A stretch of DNA of 62,625 nucleotides from SHZI01 sp032122615 (GCA_032122615.1 JAQBGF010000087.1:1-62625), one strand, 5' to 3'. Counted from the first letter of the stretch, positions 53,035 to 62,554 are shown. Numbers and translations: made by a program. The notes: generated from the letters alone by a model not told the origin.

Positions 53035-55065
53035 ATGCAAAACAACCCGCTGCTTATCGCCAATGGCCTCCCCGCCTTTCAGAACATCCGGCCGGAGCAT
53101 GTGGAACATGCCGTCCTGACCACGATCGACGCCAATCGGGCAGAACTGGACCGACTGCTGGCCGCGGCCGAGCTGGGTGAGCTTGAGTTCGACGCGACCG
53201 TACTGCCCATCGAGCGTCTCGGCGACCGGCTGCATCGGGTATGGGCACCGATCCAGCATCTGCAGGCCGTTGCCAACACCCCGGAACTGCGGGCCGCCTA
53301 CAACGCCTGCCTGCCCGTGATTTCCCGCTACGCCACGGAGCTCGGCCACAACCAGCGCCTGTACGAGCTGTACAAGCGCCTTGGCGAACGGTCGGAGAGC
53401 GCCCGTGGTGAAGGTGCCAAACGACTGATCGAGCTCGCCATCCGTGACTTTCGTCTGTCCGGCGTACATCTGGCGGCGGAGCAGAAGGCGCGCTTCCAGG
53501 CAATCATGGAGGAGCTGTCCATGACTGAAGCCGGTTTCGAGCAGAACGTGCTCGACTCCGCGGCCGCCTGGTCCCTGCACATCGCCGAGCCGTCCCGGGT
53601 GAACGGCATTCCGGCACTGGTCCTTGAGCCGGCGGCGGAGCAGGCGCGCGAGGCCGGAAAATCCGGCTGGCTGTTCACGCTCGACCAGCCCACCTACGTA
53701 GGCGTCGTTACCCATGCCGACGACCGTGAGCTTCGACAAGCTGTCTACCGCGGCTGGGTCACGCGGGCGTCCGACGAAGCCGACTTCTCTCCCGGCCACG
53801 ACAACAGTCGGCTGATCGAGAAGATTCTCGCGCTCCGGCACGAGGCGGCCGGCATCATCGGTTACCCGAACTTCGCGGCCTATTCACTGGCGACCAAGAT
53901 GGCCAAGTCGGTGGACGAGGTGCGCGAGTTTCTGATCGAACTCGTCCGCCATTCGCGCGACGCCGCCCGCCGGGAACTCCGTGAACTGGAGACCTTCGCC
54001 GGCACGACGCTGGAACCCTGGGACATTGCCTACTACTCGGAGAAGCTGCGGGATCAACGCTACTCAATCTCCGACGAGGCCCTGCGACCGTACTTCCCCT
54101 TGCCGAAGGTACTCACGGGCCTGTTCAGCGTCGTTGAAAAACTCTACGGCATACGCATCGAGCCGGTCGCCGGGATCGCCGCCTGGGAATCCCACGTGGG
54201 CTATTACCGGCTGATCGACGCCAGCGGGCGCGAAGTAGGCAGCTTTTTCACCGACTTCTACGCCAGGTCCACCAAGCGCTCAGGCGCCTGGATGGATCAG
54301 TGCCTGAACCGGCTGCGTCACGACGCGGATCTGCAGTTGCCGGTGGCACACCTGGTCTGCAACTTTTCTCTGCCGACGGCCGACCGACCCACCCTGATCA
54401 CTCACGACGAGGTGGTCACGGTGTTTCACGAGATGGGCCACGTGCTCCATCACCTGCTGACGCGCATTGAGTACCCGAGTGTCGGAGGCATCAACGGCGT
54501 GCCCTGGGACGCGGTCGAGCTGCCAAGCCAGTTCATGGAGACCTTCGCCTGGGAGCCGGAAGTAGTCGCACTGTGCTCAGGCCACTACGAAACCGGTGAG
54601 CCGCTGCCAATAAAAATCCTGGCGTCGCTGCGGGAATCGAAGAACTTCCAGTCGGCACTGCAGATGCTGCGCCAGATTGAATTCTCGCTGTTCGATCTGC
54701 GCATCCACGCCGAATACACCAGTGAATCCGGCGCGCGGATCATGGACACTCTGGCCGAAGTGCGCGACGCGGTGGCGGTCATCCGCCACGCTCCGTGGAA
54801 TCGTTTCGCCCACGCCTTCACACACATCTTTGGCGGGGGCTACGCGGCTGGCTACTACAGCTACAAGTGGGCTGAAGTGCTGGCGGCCGACGCCTTTGCG
54901 GCGTTCGAGGAAGGCGGTCTTTTCAATTCCGGCCTGGCCCGGCGTTTCCGGGAAAACGTACTGGAGATCGGCGGCACCCGCGATATCGGCGAAGCCTTCG
55001 TGGCCTTTCGCGGCCGGCCGGCTCACGTGGATGCCCTGCTCAAGCAGTCGGGCATTGCCGGGTGA
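53035..55065 (+). CDS. prlC: oligopeptidase A (M3 metallopeptidase)
   Basis: This 676-residue cytosolic peptidase degrades signal peptides and other short peptides. The zinc motif HEMGH (H465-H469 in TVFHEMGHVLHHLLTRIEYP) and the downstream Glu in WDAVELPSQFMETFAWEPEV are intact. The N-terminal helical region (NPLLIANGLPAFQNIRPEHV) and C-terminal HIFGGGYAAGYYSYKWAEVL match OpdA. Its stop is coupled to xthA by a GTGA overlap. Confidence 0.94.
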   Translation: MQNNPLLIANGLPAFQNIRPEHVEHAVLTTIDANRAELDRLLAAAELGELEFDATVLPIERLGDRLHRVWAPIQHLQAVANTPELRAAYNACLPVISRYATELGHNQRLYELYKRLGERSESARGEGAKRLIELAIRDFRLSGVHLAAEQKARFQAIMEELSMTEAGFEQNVLDSAAAWSLHIAEPSRVNGIPALVLEPAAEQAREAGKSGWLFTLDQPTYVGVVTHADDRELRQAVYRGWVTRASDEADFSPGHDNSRLIEKILALRHEAAGIIGYPNFAAYSLATKMAKSVDEVREFLIELVRHSRDAARRELRELETFAGTTLEPWDIAYYSEKLRDQRYSISDEALRPYFPLPKVLTGLFSVVEKLYGIRIEPVAGIAAWESHVGYYRLIDASGREVGSFFTDFYARSTKRSGAWMDQCLNRLRHDADLQLPVAHLVCNFSLPTADRPTLITHDEVVTVFHEMGHVLHHLLTRIEYPSVGGINGVPWDAVELPSQFMETFAWEPEVVALCSGHYETGEPLPIKILASLRESKNFQSALQMLRQIEFSLFDLRIHAEYTSESGARIMDTLAEVRDAVAVIRHAPWNRFAHAFTHIFGGGYAAGYYSYKWAEVLAADAFAAFEEGGLFNSGLARRFRENVLEIGGTRDIGEAFVAFRGRPAHVDALLKQSGIAG

Positions 55066-55819
55066 AACTGGCCTCCTGGAACGTCAATTCGATCCGGCAG
55101 CGCCTGACTCACGTCGTTGACTGGCTCGAGGCCCACGAGCCGGACGTACTGGCGCTGCAGGAGATCAAGGCGGAAGCCGACAAATTTCCGCTGGCGGACA
55201 TCGAAGCTACCGGCTATCACTGCGTACTCGACGGCCAGAAGGCCTACAACGGCGTCGCCCTGCTCTCCCGCGACACCCCTGCCGACGTGGCAACAGGTAT
55301 CCCGGGGTTCAGCGACGAACAGCGCCGGGTCATTGCCGCCACCTACGGCGGCACACGCGTCATCAACGTGTACGTACCGAATGGCCAGAGCGTTGGCTCA
55401 GACAAGTACCGCTACAAACTTAATTGGCTCGACGCACTGGTTGCCTACGTGGCCGCGGAACTGCAACGTTACGAGCAGCTGGCCATCGTCGGCGATTTCA
55501 ACATCGCGCCCGACGACCGCGACGTGCACGACCCCGAACTGTGGCGCGACATGGTCTTGTGCAGCGGTCCCGAGCGGGATCGCCTGAAAGCCCTGCTGGA
55601 TCTCGGCCTTTCGGACACTTTTCGGTTGTTCGAGCAACCGGAAGGCTCGTGGTCCTGGTGGGACTACCGGGAAATGAATTTCCGCCGGAAGCGCGGCCTG
55701 CGCATCGACCTGATACTGGCCTCGAAGGCACTGGCCGACCGCTGCATGGCATCGACCATCGACATTGAACCCCGGAAGCTCGACAAACCGTCAGACCACG
55801 CGCCCGTCGTCGCGGTGCT

Positions 55820-55823
<4 letters not shown>
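55062..55823 (+). CDS. xthA: exodeoxyribonuclease III
   Basis: Exonuclease III/AP endonuclease acts in base-excision repair. Motifs are SWNVNSIRQRL, LALQEIKAEADKFP (metal Glu), NVYVPNGQSVGSDKY, GDFNIAPDDRDVHDP and the C-terminal SDHAPVVAVL. Length 253 is normal. Start is GTG 55062 inside the prlC stop. The stop codon TAG (55821-55823) is the first TAG of a REP arm. Confidence 0.94.
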
Positions 55824-56001
<178 letters not shown>

Positions 56002-56005
<4 letters not shown>

Positions 56006-56355
56006 TCGACCTCGACCTGTACCTGGTTGCCAGCAACGCGCACCGGCCAGGTCTGCAGGGGCTTCTCTCCGCGCATCGCGTTCAGCACGTTGACGATACC
56101 GGGAGGCCAGTTGGCCCAGTCGATCACCTTGCCCGTGCGGATATCAAAGCGTGCCCGGTGGAATGGGCACTGAATCTTGCAACCATCGACAATCTTGCCC
56201 TTGGCCAGCGGTGCGAAGACATGCGTGCAGCTGGATTGCGTGGCGTAGAAGCCGTCGTCGAGGTGGAACACCACCATGTTCGTGCCGCCCACCTTGAACA
56301 AGCGGTGCTGGCCGATGGGCAGTTCCGGAACGCTGCAAACAGTGTGCGTCGCCAT
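56002..56355 (-). CDS. Rieske-type [2Fe-2S] ferredoxin
   Basis: The 117-residue protein has the Rieske cluster motifs C43-x-H45 (SSCTHVFAPL) and C63-x2-H66 (IQCPFHRARFD). It starts MATHTVCSVPELPIGQHRLF and resembles small stand-alone ferredoxin components of oxygenases (NirD/BphF-like). No oxygenase subunit is adjacent, so its electron acceptor is unknown. The last codon before TAG is Glu, and the TAG itself belongs to the REP arm at 55984-56005. Confidence 0.88.
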
Positions 56356-56461
56356 GGGTCAGACCCTCTGTGTGAAAATGCCGTGAAGCGCTAACGGCAT
56401 GGTAGCGGATTCGGTGCAATTGCCCCTGCTAGACTGAAAAAGCCAACGAAAGGAGCCGACG

Positions 56462-57118
56462 ATGTTTCGACTGCCAACCCTGGGTATTTGCCTTTGTGCG
56501 GCCTTCGCCATGGCGGGATGCAGCACCGGCGCCAAGGACGGAGCGGCGCGTGGTGCGAAAACCGGCGCCGTGGGTGGCCTCGTGGCCGGTGCCGTCGGCA
56601 GCATCTTCTGGGGTGGCGATGCCGTGAACAATGCGCTGCGCACCGCCGCGGTGGGCGCCGCTTCCGGCGCCGCTGTCGGCGCCATGAACGGCGCCGAACG
56701 CGACAAGCGTCAGCCTCCTCCGCCACCACCCGCACCGGCACCGGCACCTGGCGGAACACCCGCCAAAGCTGCCGGCATGACGGTCGACAACAAGGCGCTG
56801 AAGGCGCAGGTCGGCGATCTGAACTTTTCGGCCAGCGAGGAACTCGCCCGCTGCCGCCACGTCAGCGCCATCAGCCGGGCCGAAAAGGCCTTTGCCAGCG
56901 AAACCGATGCCAAGCGCAAAGGCTACGCGCTACTGATCCAGGCAATGGCTGCGGAGGAATCGAACAATGCGACCAAGGCGAACGCGGTGTACGCGCAGTG
57001 GGGGCAGTTCGACCCGGCCAGGGCGGATCCACAGAAGACCCGCAACGAGGCCCTGGAAGGCCTGTTGAAACTGCAAAAGGTCCGGCAGGAGCAAGGCCTG
57101 CCCGTTCTTTGCACATGA
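56462..57118 (+). CDS. glycine-zipper lipoprotein
   Basis: The 218-residue precursor has a signal peptide with lipobox (LCAAFAMAGC) and glycine-zipper repeats (GAARGAKTGAVGGLVAGAVG, AAVGAASGAAVGAMNGAERD). A proline-rich spacer and a helical C-terminal domain (ASEELARCRHVSAISRAEKA) follow. Such proteins are outer-membrane associated, and the family is unnamed. AAAGGAGCCGACG precedes ATG 56462. It overlaps the pirin gene by four bases (ATGA). Confidence 0.75.
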   Translation: MFRLPTLGICLCAAFAMAGCSTGAKDGAARGAKTGAVGGLVAGAVGSIFWGGDAVNNALRTAAVGAASGAAVGAMNGAERDKRQPPPPPPAPAPAPGGTPAKAAGMTVDNKALKAQVGDLNFSASEELARCRHVSAISRAEKAFASETDAKRKGYALLIQAMAAEESNNATKANAVYAQWGQFDPARADPQKTRNEALEGLLKLQKVRQEQGLPVLCT

Positions 57119-57984
57119 GCGCCATCGACGTGCTCATTCGGCCACGTGCCCGCGATCTCGGCGGCTTCAGCGTCCAGCGCGTGCTGCCTGCGGAATCACG
57201 GCAGATGGTTGGCCCCTTCATATTTTTTGACGCGATGGGACCGACGACCTTTGCTCCGGGCGCCGGTGTGGACGTCCGTCCCCACCCGCATATCGGTCTC
57301 GCCACGGTTACCTGGTTGTTCGAGGGCGAGCTATTGCACCGGGACAGCCTCGGCTTTTCGCAGCTTATCCGGCCAGGCGAGGTGAACTGGATGACAGCGG
57401 GACGCGGCATCGCTCACTCGGAGCGCACGCCGCTCGGGAATAGGGGCCGGCCATCCCGTCTGCATGGCATCCAGTCGTGGCTGGCGCTGCCGAAGCACGC
57501 GGAAGAAACAGCGCCCGAGTTCCACCATCACGCCGCGACCAGCCTGCCAGCCATTAATGCCGATGGCGTCAGCCTGCGCGTCATTGCGGGAACGCTGCTC
57601 GGACTGACCTCGCCGGTGCGCACCTATTCAGCCGTCGGCTACGGCGCCGTCGAATTGCAGACTGGCGCGGCGCTTGTGCTGCCACCGGAGCATCAGGAAC
57701 GCGCCGTTCACCTGATTGACGGGGACCTGCAGGTTGCCGGAGAACCACTGCCTGCGGGTACGATGGCAACTCTGCGACCGGACCGGTCGGTAGAGTTACG
57801 CGCCACCTCGCCGGTGCGGTGCATGGTCCTCGGCGGCGAGCCGGCGGACGGTCCACGGCATCTCTGGTGGAACTTCGTCTCCAGTTCCGCAGAGCGAATC
57901 GAACGCGCAAAGCAGGACTGGACCCTGGGCCGCTTTGCAGCGGTACCCGGCGAAAGTGAATTCATTCCGCTACCGGACCGCTGA
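57115..57984 (+). CDS. pirin family protein
   Basis: The 289-residue bicupin carries the pirin N-terminal signature: FFDAMGPTTFAPGAGVDVRP, HPHIGLATVTWLFEGELLHR and PGEVNWMTAGRGIAHSER, with the metal-ligand His residues (HPHIG, HR, HSER) present. The C-terminal cupin (LPPEHQERAVHLIDGDLQVA) is the usual second domain. Some pirins are quercetin dioxygenases, but the substrate here is not known. ATG 57115 is coupled to the preceding lipoprotein stop; the longer out-of-family frame was rejected. Confidence 0.9.
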   Translation: MSAIDVLIRPRARDLGGFSVQRVLPAESRQMVGPFIFFDAMGPTTFAPGAGVDVRPHPHIGLATVTWLFEGELLHRDSLGFSQLIRPGEVNWMTAGRGIAHSERTPLGNRGRPSRLHGIQSWLALPKHAEETAPEFHHHAATSLPAINADGVSLRVIAGTLLGLTSPVRTYSAVGYGAVELQTGAALVLPPEHQERAVHLIDGDLQVAGEPLPAGTMATLRPDRSVELRATSPVRCMVLGGEPADGPRHLWWNFVSSSAERIERAKQDWTLGRFAAVPGESEFIPLPDR

Positions 57985-58067
57985 ATCGGCAGCGAAGGCG
58001 CGATATCTGCAGCAATTCCCCCGATTTGGCGTTTGAGCCGGTCCGGGGAGCGTGCAAGAATCCGGGC

Positions 58068-59108
58068 GTGAACGTTCCACCCGGATTCCAGTTCAACCCG
58101 CGCGAACGCCGCAACGACTATGACGTCACCAACACCGTACGCGTGAGTTCCGTCGACGAAGTTCGCAATGCGTGCCAGGACCTGTTCCTCGCCGCCTGGC
58201 CAGCTGCGAGCTTCGATCAGCTGTGGCTGGCCTTCCACGACTTCCGGCGAGTATTCCGCGGCCAGGCCGAGGGTTACATCGGCTGCGACACGCTCTACCA
58301 CGACCAGCAGCACTCACTGGATGTCACGCTGGCCATGGCCCGCCTGCTGGCGGGTTATGAGCAGACGGCTCCGGAGGCTGACAAGCTCGGTCACGAACGC
58401 GCGGTGGTCGGGCTTATTTGCGCCCTGTTCCACGATTCCGGTTACATCCGCCGCGTTGGCGAGCGGCACCGTAACGGCGCCGAATTCACGCCGTACCATA
58501 TTGCGCGCAGCGCCGAGTTCCTCACCAGCCATTTGCCGCGCATCGGCCTCGGTCACTGGGTGCCTGTGGTCCGGCAGCTGGTCCATTTCACCGGCTACGA
58601 GGTCAGCCTGGACGACATAGAACTCGAGGACCCGAAGGACAGTATTGTCGGCCATCTGCTCGGCACGGCCGACCTGCTCGCCCAGATGGCCGATCGCTGT
58701 TATCTGGAGAAGTGCCGGGACCGGTTGTACGGCGAATTTGTGCTCGCTGGAATTGCCGTGGAACAAAGGAGCCCGCGGGAGCGCATCGTTCGCTACGCGT
58801 CAGGCACCGACCTGTTGCGGCAGACGCCGGGCTTCTGGGCGGCATCGGCCCGGTCGCGGCTGGACAAGAGCTTCAATCGCGCTTACCGGAACCTCGAGCC
58901 GCTGTTCGACGGGCAGAATCCCTATCTGCTGGCTATCGATCACAATATTCGCCACCTCGAGCGACTGCTCGAGGACGACAACCTGGCCAGCCTGCGGCGC
59001 AAACCGCCCGTCTTCACGGTCCTGCCAAACGCCGCCGAATCCGTCGGCGCGCTGGTCAGCCGGCACCTCGCCAACCTCAACGCCCCGGCCTCGTCGCTCG
59101 GCTTGTAG
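58068..59108 (+). CDS. HD-domain phosphohydrolase-like protein
   Basis: The 346-residue protein has an HD-type metal site: DTLYHDQQHSLDVTLAMARL (about residue 74), GLICALFHDSGYIRRVGER (H121-D122) and later His residues (ARSAEFLTSHLP, GHLLGTADLLAQMADRCYL) spaced as in phosphodiesterase-like HD domains. There is no membrane segment or sensor. Substrate is unknown; cyclic nucleotides are possible. I chose GTG 58068 (VNVPPGFQFNPRERR); an ORF to 58026 would start at TTG with no better support. The stop TAG is in the REP arm at 59105. Confidence 0.75.
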   Translation: MNVPPGFQFNPRERRNDYDVTNTVRVSSVDEVRNACQDLFLAAWPAASFDQLWLAFHDFRRVFRGQAEGYIGCDTLYHDQQHSLDVTLAMARLLAGYEQTAPEADKLGHERAVVGLICALFHDSGYIRRVGERHRNGAEFTPYHIARSAEFLTSHLPRIGLGHWVPVVRQLVHFTGYEVSLDDIELEDPKDSIVGHLLGTADLLAQMADRCYLEKCRDRLYGEFVLAGIAVEQRSPRERIVRYASGTDLLRQTPGFWAASARSRLDKSFNRAYRNLEPLFDGQNPYLLAIDHNIRHLERLLEDDNLASLRRKPPVFTVLPNAAESVGALVSRHLANLNAPASSLGL

Positions 59109-59264
59109 GAGCGGCTTCAGCCGCGACAACACACTCTGTGGCCCGCGGTCACCCGACGGGCAATCCTGTCCGGCTACCGTGAGTACACGGTGAGCGCCCG
59201 GACAGGACACCCGCCGTGTGCCCGCTGCGCAGGAGTGTGTTGTCGCGGCTGAAGCCGCTCCTAC
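59105..59264. repeat. composite palindromic element, complete class I copy
   Basis: The most complete copy. REP arms are at 59105-59126 and 59243-59264, extended by complementary linkers (ACAACACACT / AGTGTGTTGT), so the outer palindrome is more than 30 bp per side. Inside, the stem CCTGTCCGG (59165-59173) / CCGGACAGG (59198-59206), continued outward with interruptions, encloses the 24-nt class I core (59174-59197; begins CTACCGTGAG, ends CACGGTGAGCGC, nested stem ACCGTG/CACGGT). Core and inner stem equal those of the copy at 882-1002 in reverse orientation. Both neighbouring genes stop on its TAG bases. Confidence 0.92.
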
Positions 59265-60286
59265 CGCAGGGCCGGAACGACCTTTTCCCCGATGATTTTC
59301 AGCGCGTCCATCGGGTTATCGTGCAGGCGCAGGCCGATCTCGGTCTGGCCCGCCTGGCCGAATTTCCGGAAGCGCTCGATCTCGCGGTCCAGATCGTCGA
59401 TACCGGCGGTGGAGGTCAGGCCTTCACAGAGCCTGTTGCACAGCTCCTCGGGCACGCCCTGCACGTTGCCGGAGCGGTCAAACCAGGCGGCGACGAACTT
59501 GTCGAAATTGTTTACCACCAGTTGCACTTCCTCCGGCGACAACCAGAGCTTGATGAGGTCACCGTCCAGCTTGCGGGCCCGCCAGGCCAGTTCGCGGCGG
59601 GACTCCCGGTAGGCTTCCTTCCGGTCCTTCTTCACGTGCCAGGCCCAGAAACTGTTCACGCGGAGCGGTTTTCTGCCGGGCTCGCGCTTGGCCTCGCCGA
59701 CGCGGACCTGTTCCATCGCCGAGTCGATGATCTCGTTGGGCGTGCAGCCGATGAACACGCCGTCGGCCACGCGGGCTTCCATGCGCATCATCATGTGGCG
59801 GTAGGCCGTGCCATAGACGAAGGGCGGTGGCGCCTTCAGCCAGTCGTAGGCGCAGGGGTAGGTCACGTTGAACTCCTCGCCCTGGTAGCCGTCCTTTGCC
59901 AGTCTCTTTTGCCCGGCGCCCATGACGATCTCAAGGGCCTCCCGGACCGCCACGACAATCTTCTTTGGCTTGTGCAGGGCCATCGCGTCGAGGTTGCCTT
60001 CGCCGGCGCCGATCGCGGCCATGGCCCGGCCACCGGACAGCTCGTTCAAGCTCAGGAGCGCATTCGCGATCTTCATCGGATGCATCTCAAAAGGGCTGAC
60101 GGCCAGCGCGCCCATCTTCAGCCGCTTGGTCGCCTGGGCCACGGGCACCAGGCTGATGAAGGGATCCCAGTGGGCAAAATAATTCGAGGTCCAGATGGCC
60201 CGGATACCGTACTTTTCGGCGGCGGTAGCGAGCTCAACGAGCTGGGCGGGGCCTAAATCCGGCTCCAGGATGATGTCGACTTCCAC
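59261..60286 (-). CDS. LLM-class flavin-dependent oxidoreductase
   Basis: The 341-residue TIM-barrel protein belongs to the luciferase-like monooxygenase/F420-dependent reductase group: EVDIILEPDLGPAQLVELAT, AEKYGIRAIWTSNYFAHWDP, RLKMGALAVSPFEMHPMKIA and SLNELSGGRAMAAIGAGEGN. Whether the cofactor is FMN or F420 is not decided by the sequence. GTG 60286 has a strong AGGAGAAAG upstream. The stop is the TAG of the REP arm at 59243. About 150 bases separate it from the DUF1838 gene upstream on the same strand. Confidence 0.85.
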   Translation of the reverse strand: MEVDIILEPDLGPAQLVELATAAEKYGIRAIWTSNYFAHWDPFISLVPVAQATKRLKMGALAVSPFEMHPMKIANALLSLNELSGGRAMAAIGAGEGNLDAMALHKPKKIVVAVREALEIVMGAGQKRLAKDGYQGEEFNVTYPCAYDWLKAPPPFVYGTAYRHMMMRMEARVADGVFIGCTPNEIIDSAMEQVRVGEAKREPGRKPLRVNSFWAWHVKKDRKEAYRESRRELAWRARKLDGDLIKLWLSPEEVQLVVNNFDKFVAAWFDRSGNVQGVPEELCNRLCEGLTSTAGIDDLDREIERFRKFGQAGQTEIGLRLHDNPMDALKIIGEKVVPALR

Positions 60287-60436
60287 GGCGCTTTCTCCTG
60301 CGAGCCAAAGGCAGCATTTAGATTAGCCATAGAGTTACCACTTACTTGACAGTAGATAGACACAATGACTTAAATCCGCTAATTATCAACGTGTTCGGCG
60401 GGTGCGGCATTCTAGCGGTTCTACCGGTACCGGGCC

Positions 60437-61498
60437 TTAATTTTCTTGGTTTTCCCGGGGCGCCACCTTCGCGTAGTACCCCCAGGACGACCCGACCGGG
60501 TGCTGGGACCAGTCCTTGGGCGCGGTCAGCATGTCCGGTCGGTCGCGCTCCAGTCGTTCGCGAACCACCCGCGGGATGTTGTCGGGTCCGCCGGTGATTT
60601 TGTAGCTGTGGGAATTGGCAAACATCCGGCCCTCGACACCACTTCGGCCCATCCGCATCCACGGTAGCCAGGGGCATTGCCGAAAGAAGCCGGCGGTCAT
60701 CGTGGCCCAGGGGCGGCCCCGGTCCTCCAGCTCGTCGGCCGGCACGAAAAACACGAAGTGCTCAGAGGGGTTGATCACCGGCCCGGTGGACGACTCCGGC
60801 CAGCCTGCCGGCGTTACCGGATTTGCCACTTCCAGCAGCCAGTCCCAGGACAACAGGTAGTGATTGCCAACACGCCGCCAGGGCAGCACAAAAGGCACGG
60901 TCTTGCCGGACTCACCACGGTCACCCCGGTAGCTACCGGCGCCTTCCTGGCGGGAAGCGGCATTACCGATGGCGATTTCCCAGCGGTAGGCGTCGGTCAC
61001 CATGCGCTCAGCCGGGTACCGGGCCGGGATCGTCGTGGTCACTTGCTCGTTGATGTACGGGTAGACCTTTACGGTCTTGCCGGTAAACGGGTTCTGCCAG
61101 CTGTCCAGCAGCTCGCCGGTTTTAAGGTCCGTGTAGAAGGTGGCGTCCTTGCCCCGGTATTCCGCGTCGCCGTTCGGCAGGATGCGGAACTGCAGGCTGC
61201 CGAAGCCGACGTAGCCGAACAACGGCATTGCGCGGCGATTGCCCACCACGGCAAAAAACACCCCCTCGTGGCCGCCGAACACCGGTTCGTCGCCCAGCGT
61301 GCCCCAGGTCTTGGCGTAGGCGTAAATGTTGTCCTCGGCGGAATGGAGGTCCAGCGGCCGGGATTTCCCGTGTGCCGGTGCGCTGGCTAAGCTCACCAGG
61401 CCGCCAAGTCCGGCCGCCGCCGCCGTATTCATGCCCAACCCCAGCATGCCTCGCCGGGAAAAGCTCGCCACCGTGCCCTGCATCGCGTCCAGGTACAT
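60437..61498 (-). CDS. DUF1838 family protein with Tat-like signal
   Basis: The 353-residue precursor has a Tat-type leader (SFSRRGMLGLGMNTAAAAGL) and a mature beta-rich domain with conserved aromatic stretches (AKTWGTLGDEPVFGGHEGVF, SEHFVFFVPADELEDRGRPW, MTAGFFRQCPWLPWMRMGRS). It matches DUF1838, found in organisms that degrade aromatic or steroid-like compounds; function is unknown. ATG 61498 is divergent from fghA by 42 bases. A late TTGACA at 60346-60351 points the wrong way for either gene. Confidence 0.8.
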   Translation of the reverse strand: MYLDAMQGTVASFSRRGMLGLGMNTAAAAGLGGLVSLASAPAHGKSRPLDLHSAEDNIYAYAKTWGTLGDEPVFGGHEGVFFAVVGNRRAMPLFGYVGFGSLQFRILPNGDAEYRGKDATFYTDLKTGELLDSWQNPFTGKTVKVYPYINEQVTTTIPARYPAERMVTDAYRWEIAIGNAASRQEGAGSYRGDRGESGKTVPFVLPWRRVGNHYLLSWDWLLEVANPVTPAGWPESSTGPVINPSEHFVFFVPADELEDRGRPWATMTAGFFRQCPWLPWMRMGRSGVEGRMFANSHSYKITGGPDNIPRVVRERLERDRPDMLTAPKDWSQHPVGSSWGYYAKVAPRENQEN

Positions 61499-61540
61499 TG
61501 CCGCACCCTCGAATGAGAAGATGCCCGGAGCCTACTGGAG

Positions 61541-62404
61541 ATGAGTCCCCTGGAAAACCTCACCCTGTCCACCAGCTACCGCTGTTTCGACGGCTGGCAG
61601 CAGTTTTATCGACACCCCGCGCAGACGACAGCGTGCGAGATGCGCTTTGGCCTGTACCTGCCGCCACAGGCGGAGCACGAGAAGGTCCCACTGCTGATCT
61701 ATCTCGCCGGGCTGACCTGCACAGAGGAAACCTTCGCCATCAAGGCGGGTGCGCAGCGGGTGGCTGCCGAACTCGGTCTGGCTCTCCTGACGCCGGACAC
61801 CAGCCCGCGCGGCGTGCGGTTTCCGGGCGATGACGAGACCTACGATTTCGGCCTTGGAGCCGGTTTCTATGTTGATGCCACCGAGGCGCCCTGGTCGGCG
61901 CACTACCGCATGTACAGCTATGTGGCGCAGGAATTGCCGGATCTGGTCGCTAATTCGTTCGCCGTCGATACGGGTCGCATCGGCTTGTTCGGCCACTCGA
62001 TGGGCGGTCACGGCGCCCTGACCATCGGCCTGAAGCACCCGGAGCGTTTCCGAAGCCTGTCGGCGCTGGCGCCGATCGTCGCGCCGATGCAGTGCCCGTG
62101 GGGGCGCAAGGCCTTGCCGCGCTACCTGGGCGCGGATCAGGACAGCTGGCGACAGTACGACGCCACCGAATTGCTGGGTAATCTCAACTCAGCAGCCGGC
62201 CGTCCGCCGTTGCTGATCGATCAGGGCCTGGACGACGAGTTTCTCGCAACACAACTGAAGCCCGAGCTCTTCGAAGCCGCCGCACGCAGCGCGGCCTACC
62301 CGCTGACGCTACGGCGCCTGCCCGGCTACGGCCATGGGTACTACTTCATCAGCAGCGTGATCGAGGATCACCTGCGCCATCACGCGGCCTGTCTCGACGC
62401 CTGA
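61541..62404 (+). CDS. fghA: S-formylglutathione hydrolase
   Basis: This 287-residue esterase hydrolyses S-formylglutathione to formate in glutathione-dependent formaldehyde detoxification. KVPLLIYLAGLTCTEETF, DTSPRGVRFPGDDETYDFGL and the nucleophile motif LFGHSMGGHGALTIGLKHPE are characteristic, with the acid in DQGLDDEFL and the His in GYGHGYYFISSVIEDH. No glutathione-dependent formaldehyde dehydrogenase gene is in the window. It is divergent from the DUF1838 gene. Confidence 0.93.
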   Translation: MSPLENLTLSTSYRCFDGWQQFYRHPAQTTACEMRFGLYLPPQAEHEKVPLLIYLAGLTCTEETFAIKAGAQRVAAELGLALLTPDTSPRGVRFPGDDETYDFGLGAGFYVDATEAPWSAHYRMYSYVAQELPDLVANSFAVDTGRIGLFGHSMGGHGALTIGLKHPERFRSLSALAPIVAPMQCPWGRKALPRYLGADQDSWRQYDATELLGNLNSAAGRPPLLIDQGLDDEFLATQLKPELFEAAARSAAYPLTLRRLPGYGHGYYFISSVIEDHLRHHAACLDA

Positions 62405-62410
62405 CACCTC

Positions 62411-62554
62411 GCAGGAGCAACTTCAGCCGCCAAAACGCACTCTGTGGCACGCGGGCGCGGGCGGGGAAAGTTTTGCGCTACCGTGAGTACACGGTGAGCG
62501 CTTGCAAAACCCTCCCCGCCCACGCCCGCTACGTAGGAGCGCCTTCAGGCGCGA
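62411..62554. repeat. composite palindromic element, class I core with a different stem
   Basis: A degenerate REP arm (62411-62431, GCAGGAGCAACTTCAGCCGC) is followed by the conserved linker CACTCTGTGGCACGCGG. Stem halves 62451-62476 and 62501-62529 pair as GCGGGCG/CGCCCGC, GGGCGGGG/CCCCGCCC and GTTTTGC/GCAAAAC with small internal loops. They enclose the class I core at 62477-62500, identical in sequence to the 59174 core apart from a one-base phase. The stem differs completely from the 59.2-kb copy. A full REP arm at 62533-62554 follows in the same orientation, shared with the next copy. Confidence 0.88.

Noticed and set aside
59105..59264. REP element as a CRISPR array or integron attC site
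   Set aside because: No regularly spaced direct repeats or spacers; attC sites have conserved ends and variable loops, the opposite of what is seen, and no integrase is present.
60346..60374. TTGACA with CTTAAA 17 bases on, between the flavin oxidoreductase and DUF1838 genes
   Set aside because: Points into the 3' end of a minus-strand gene, and the -10 match is poor.
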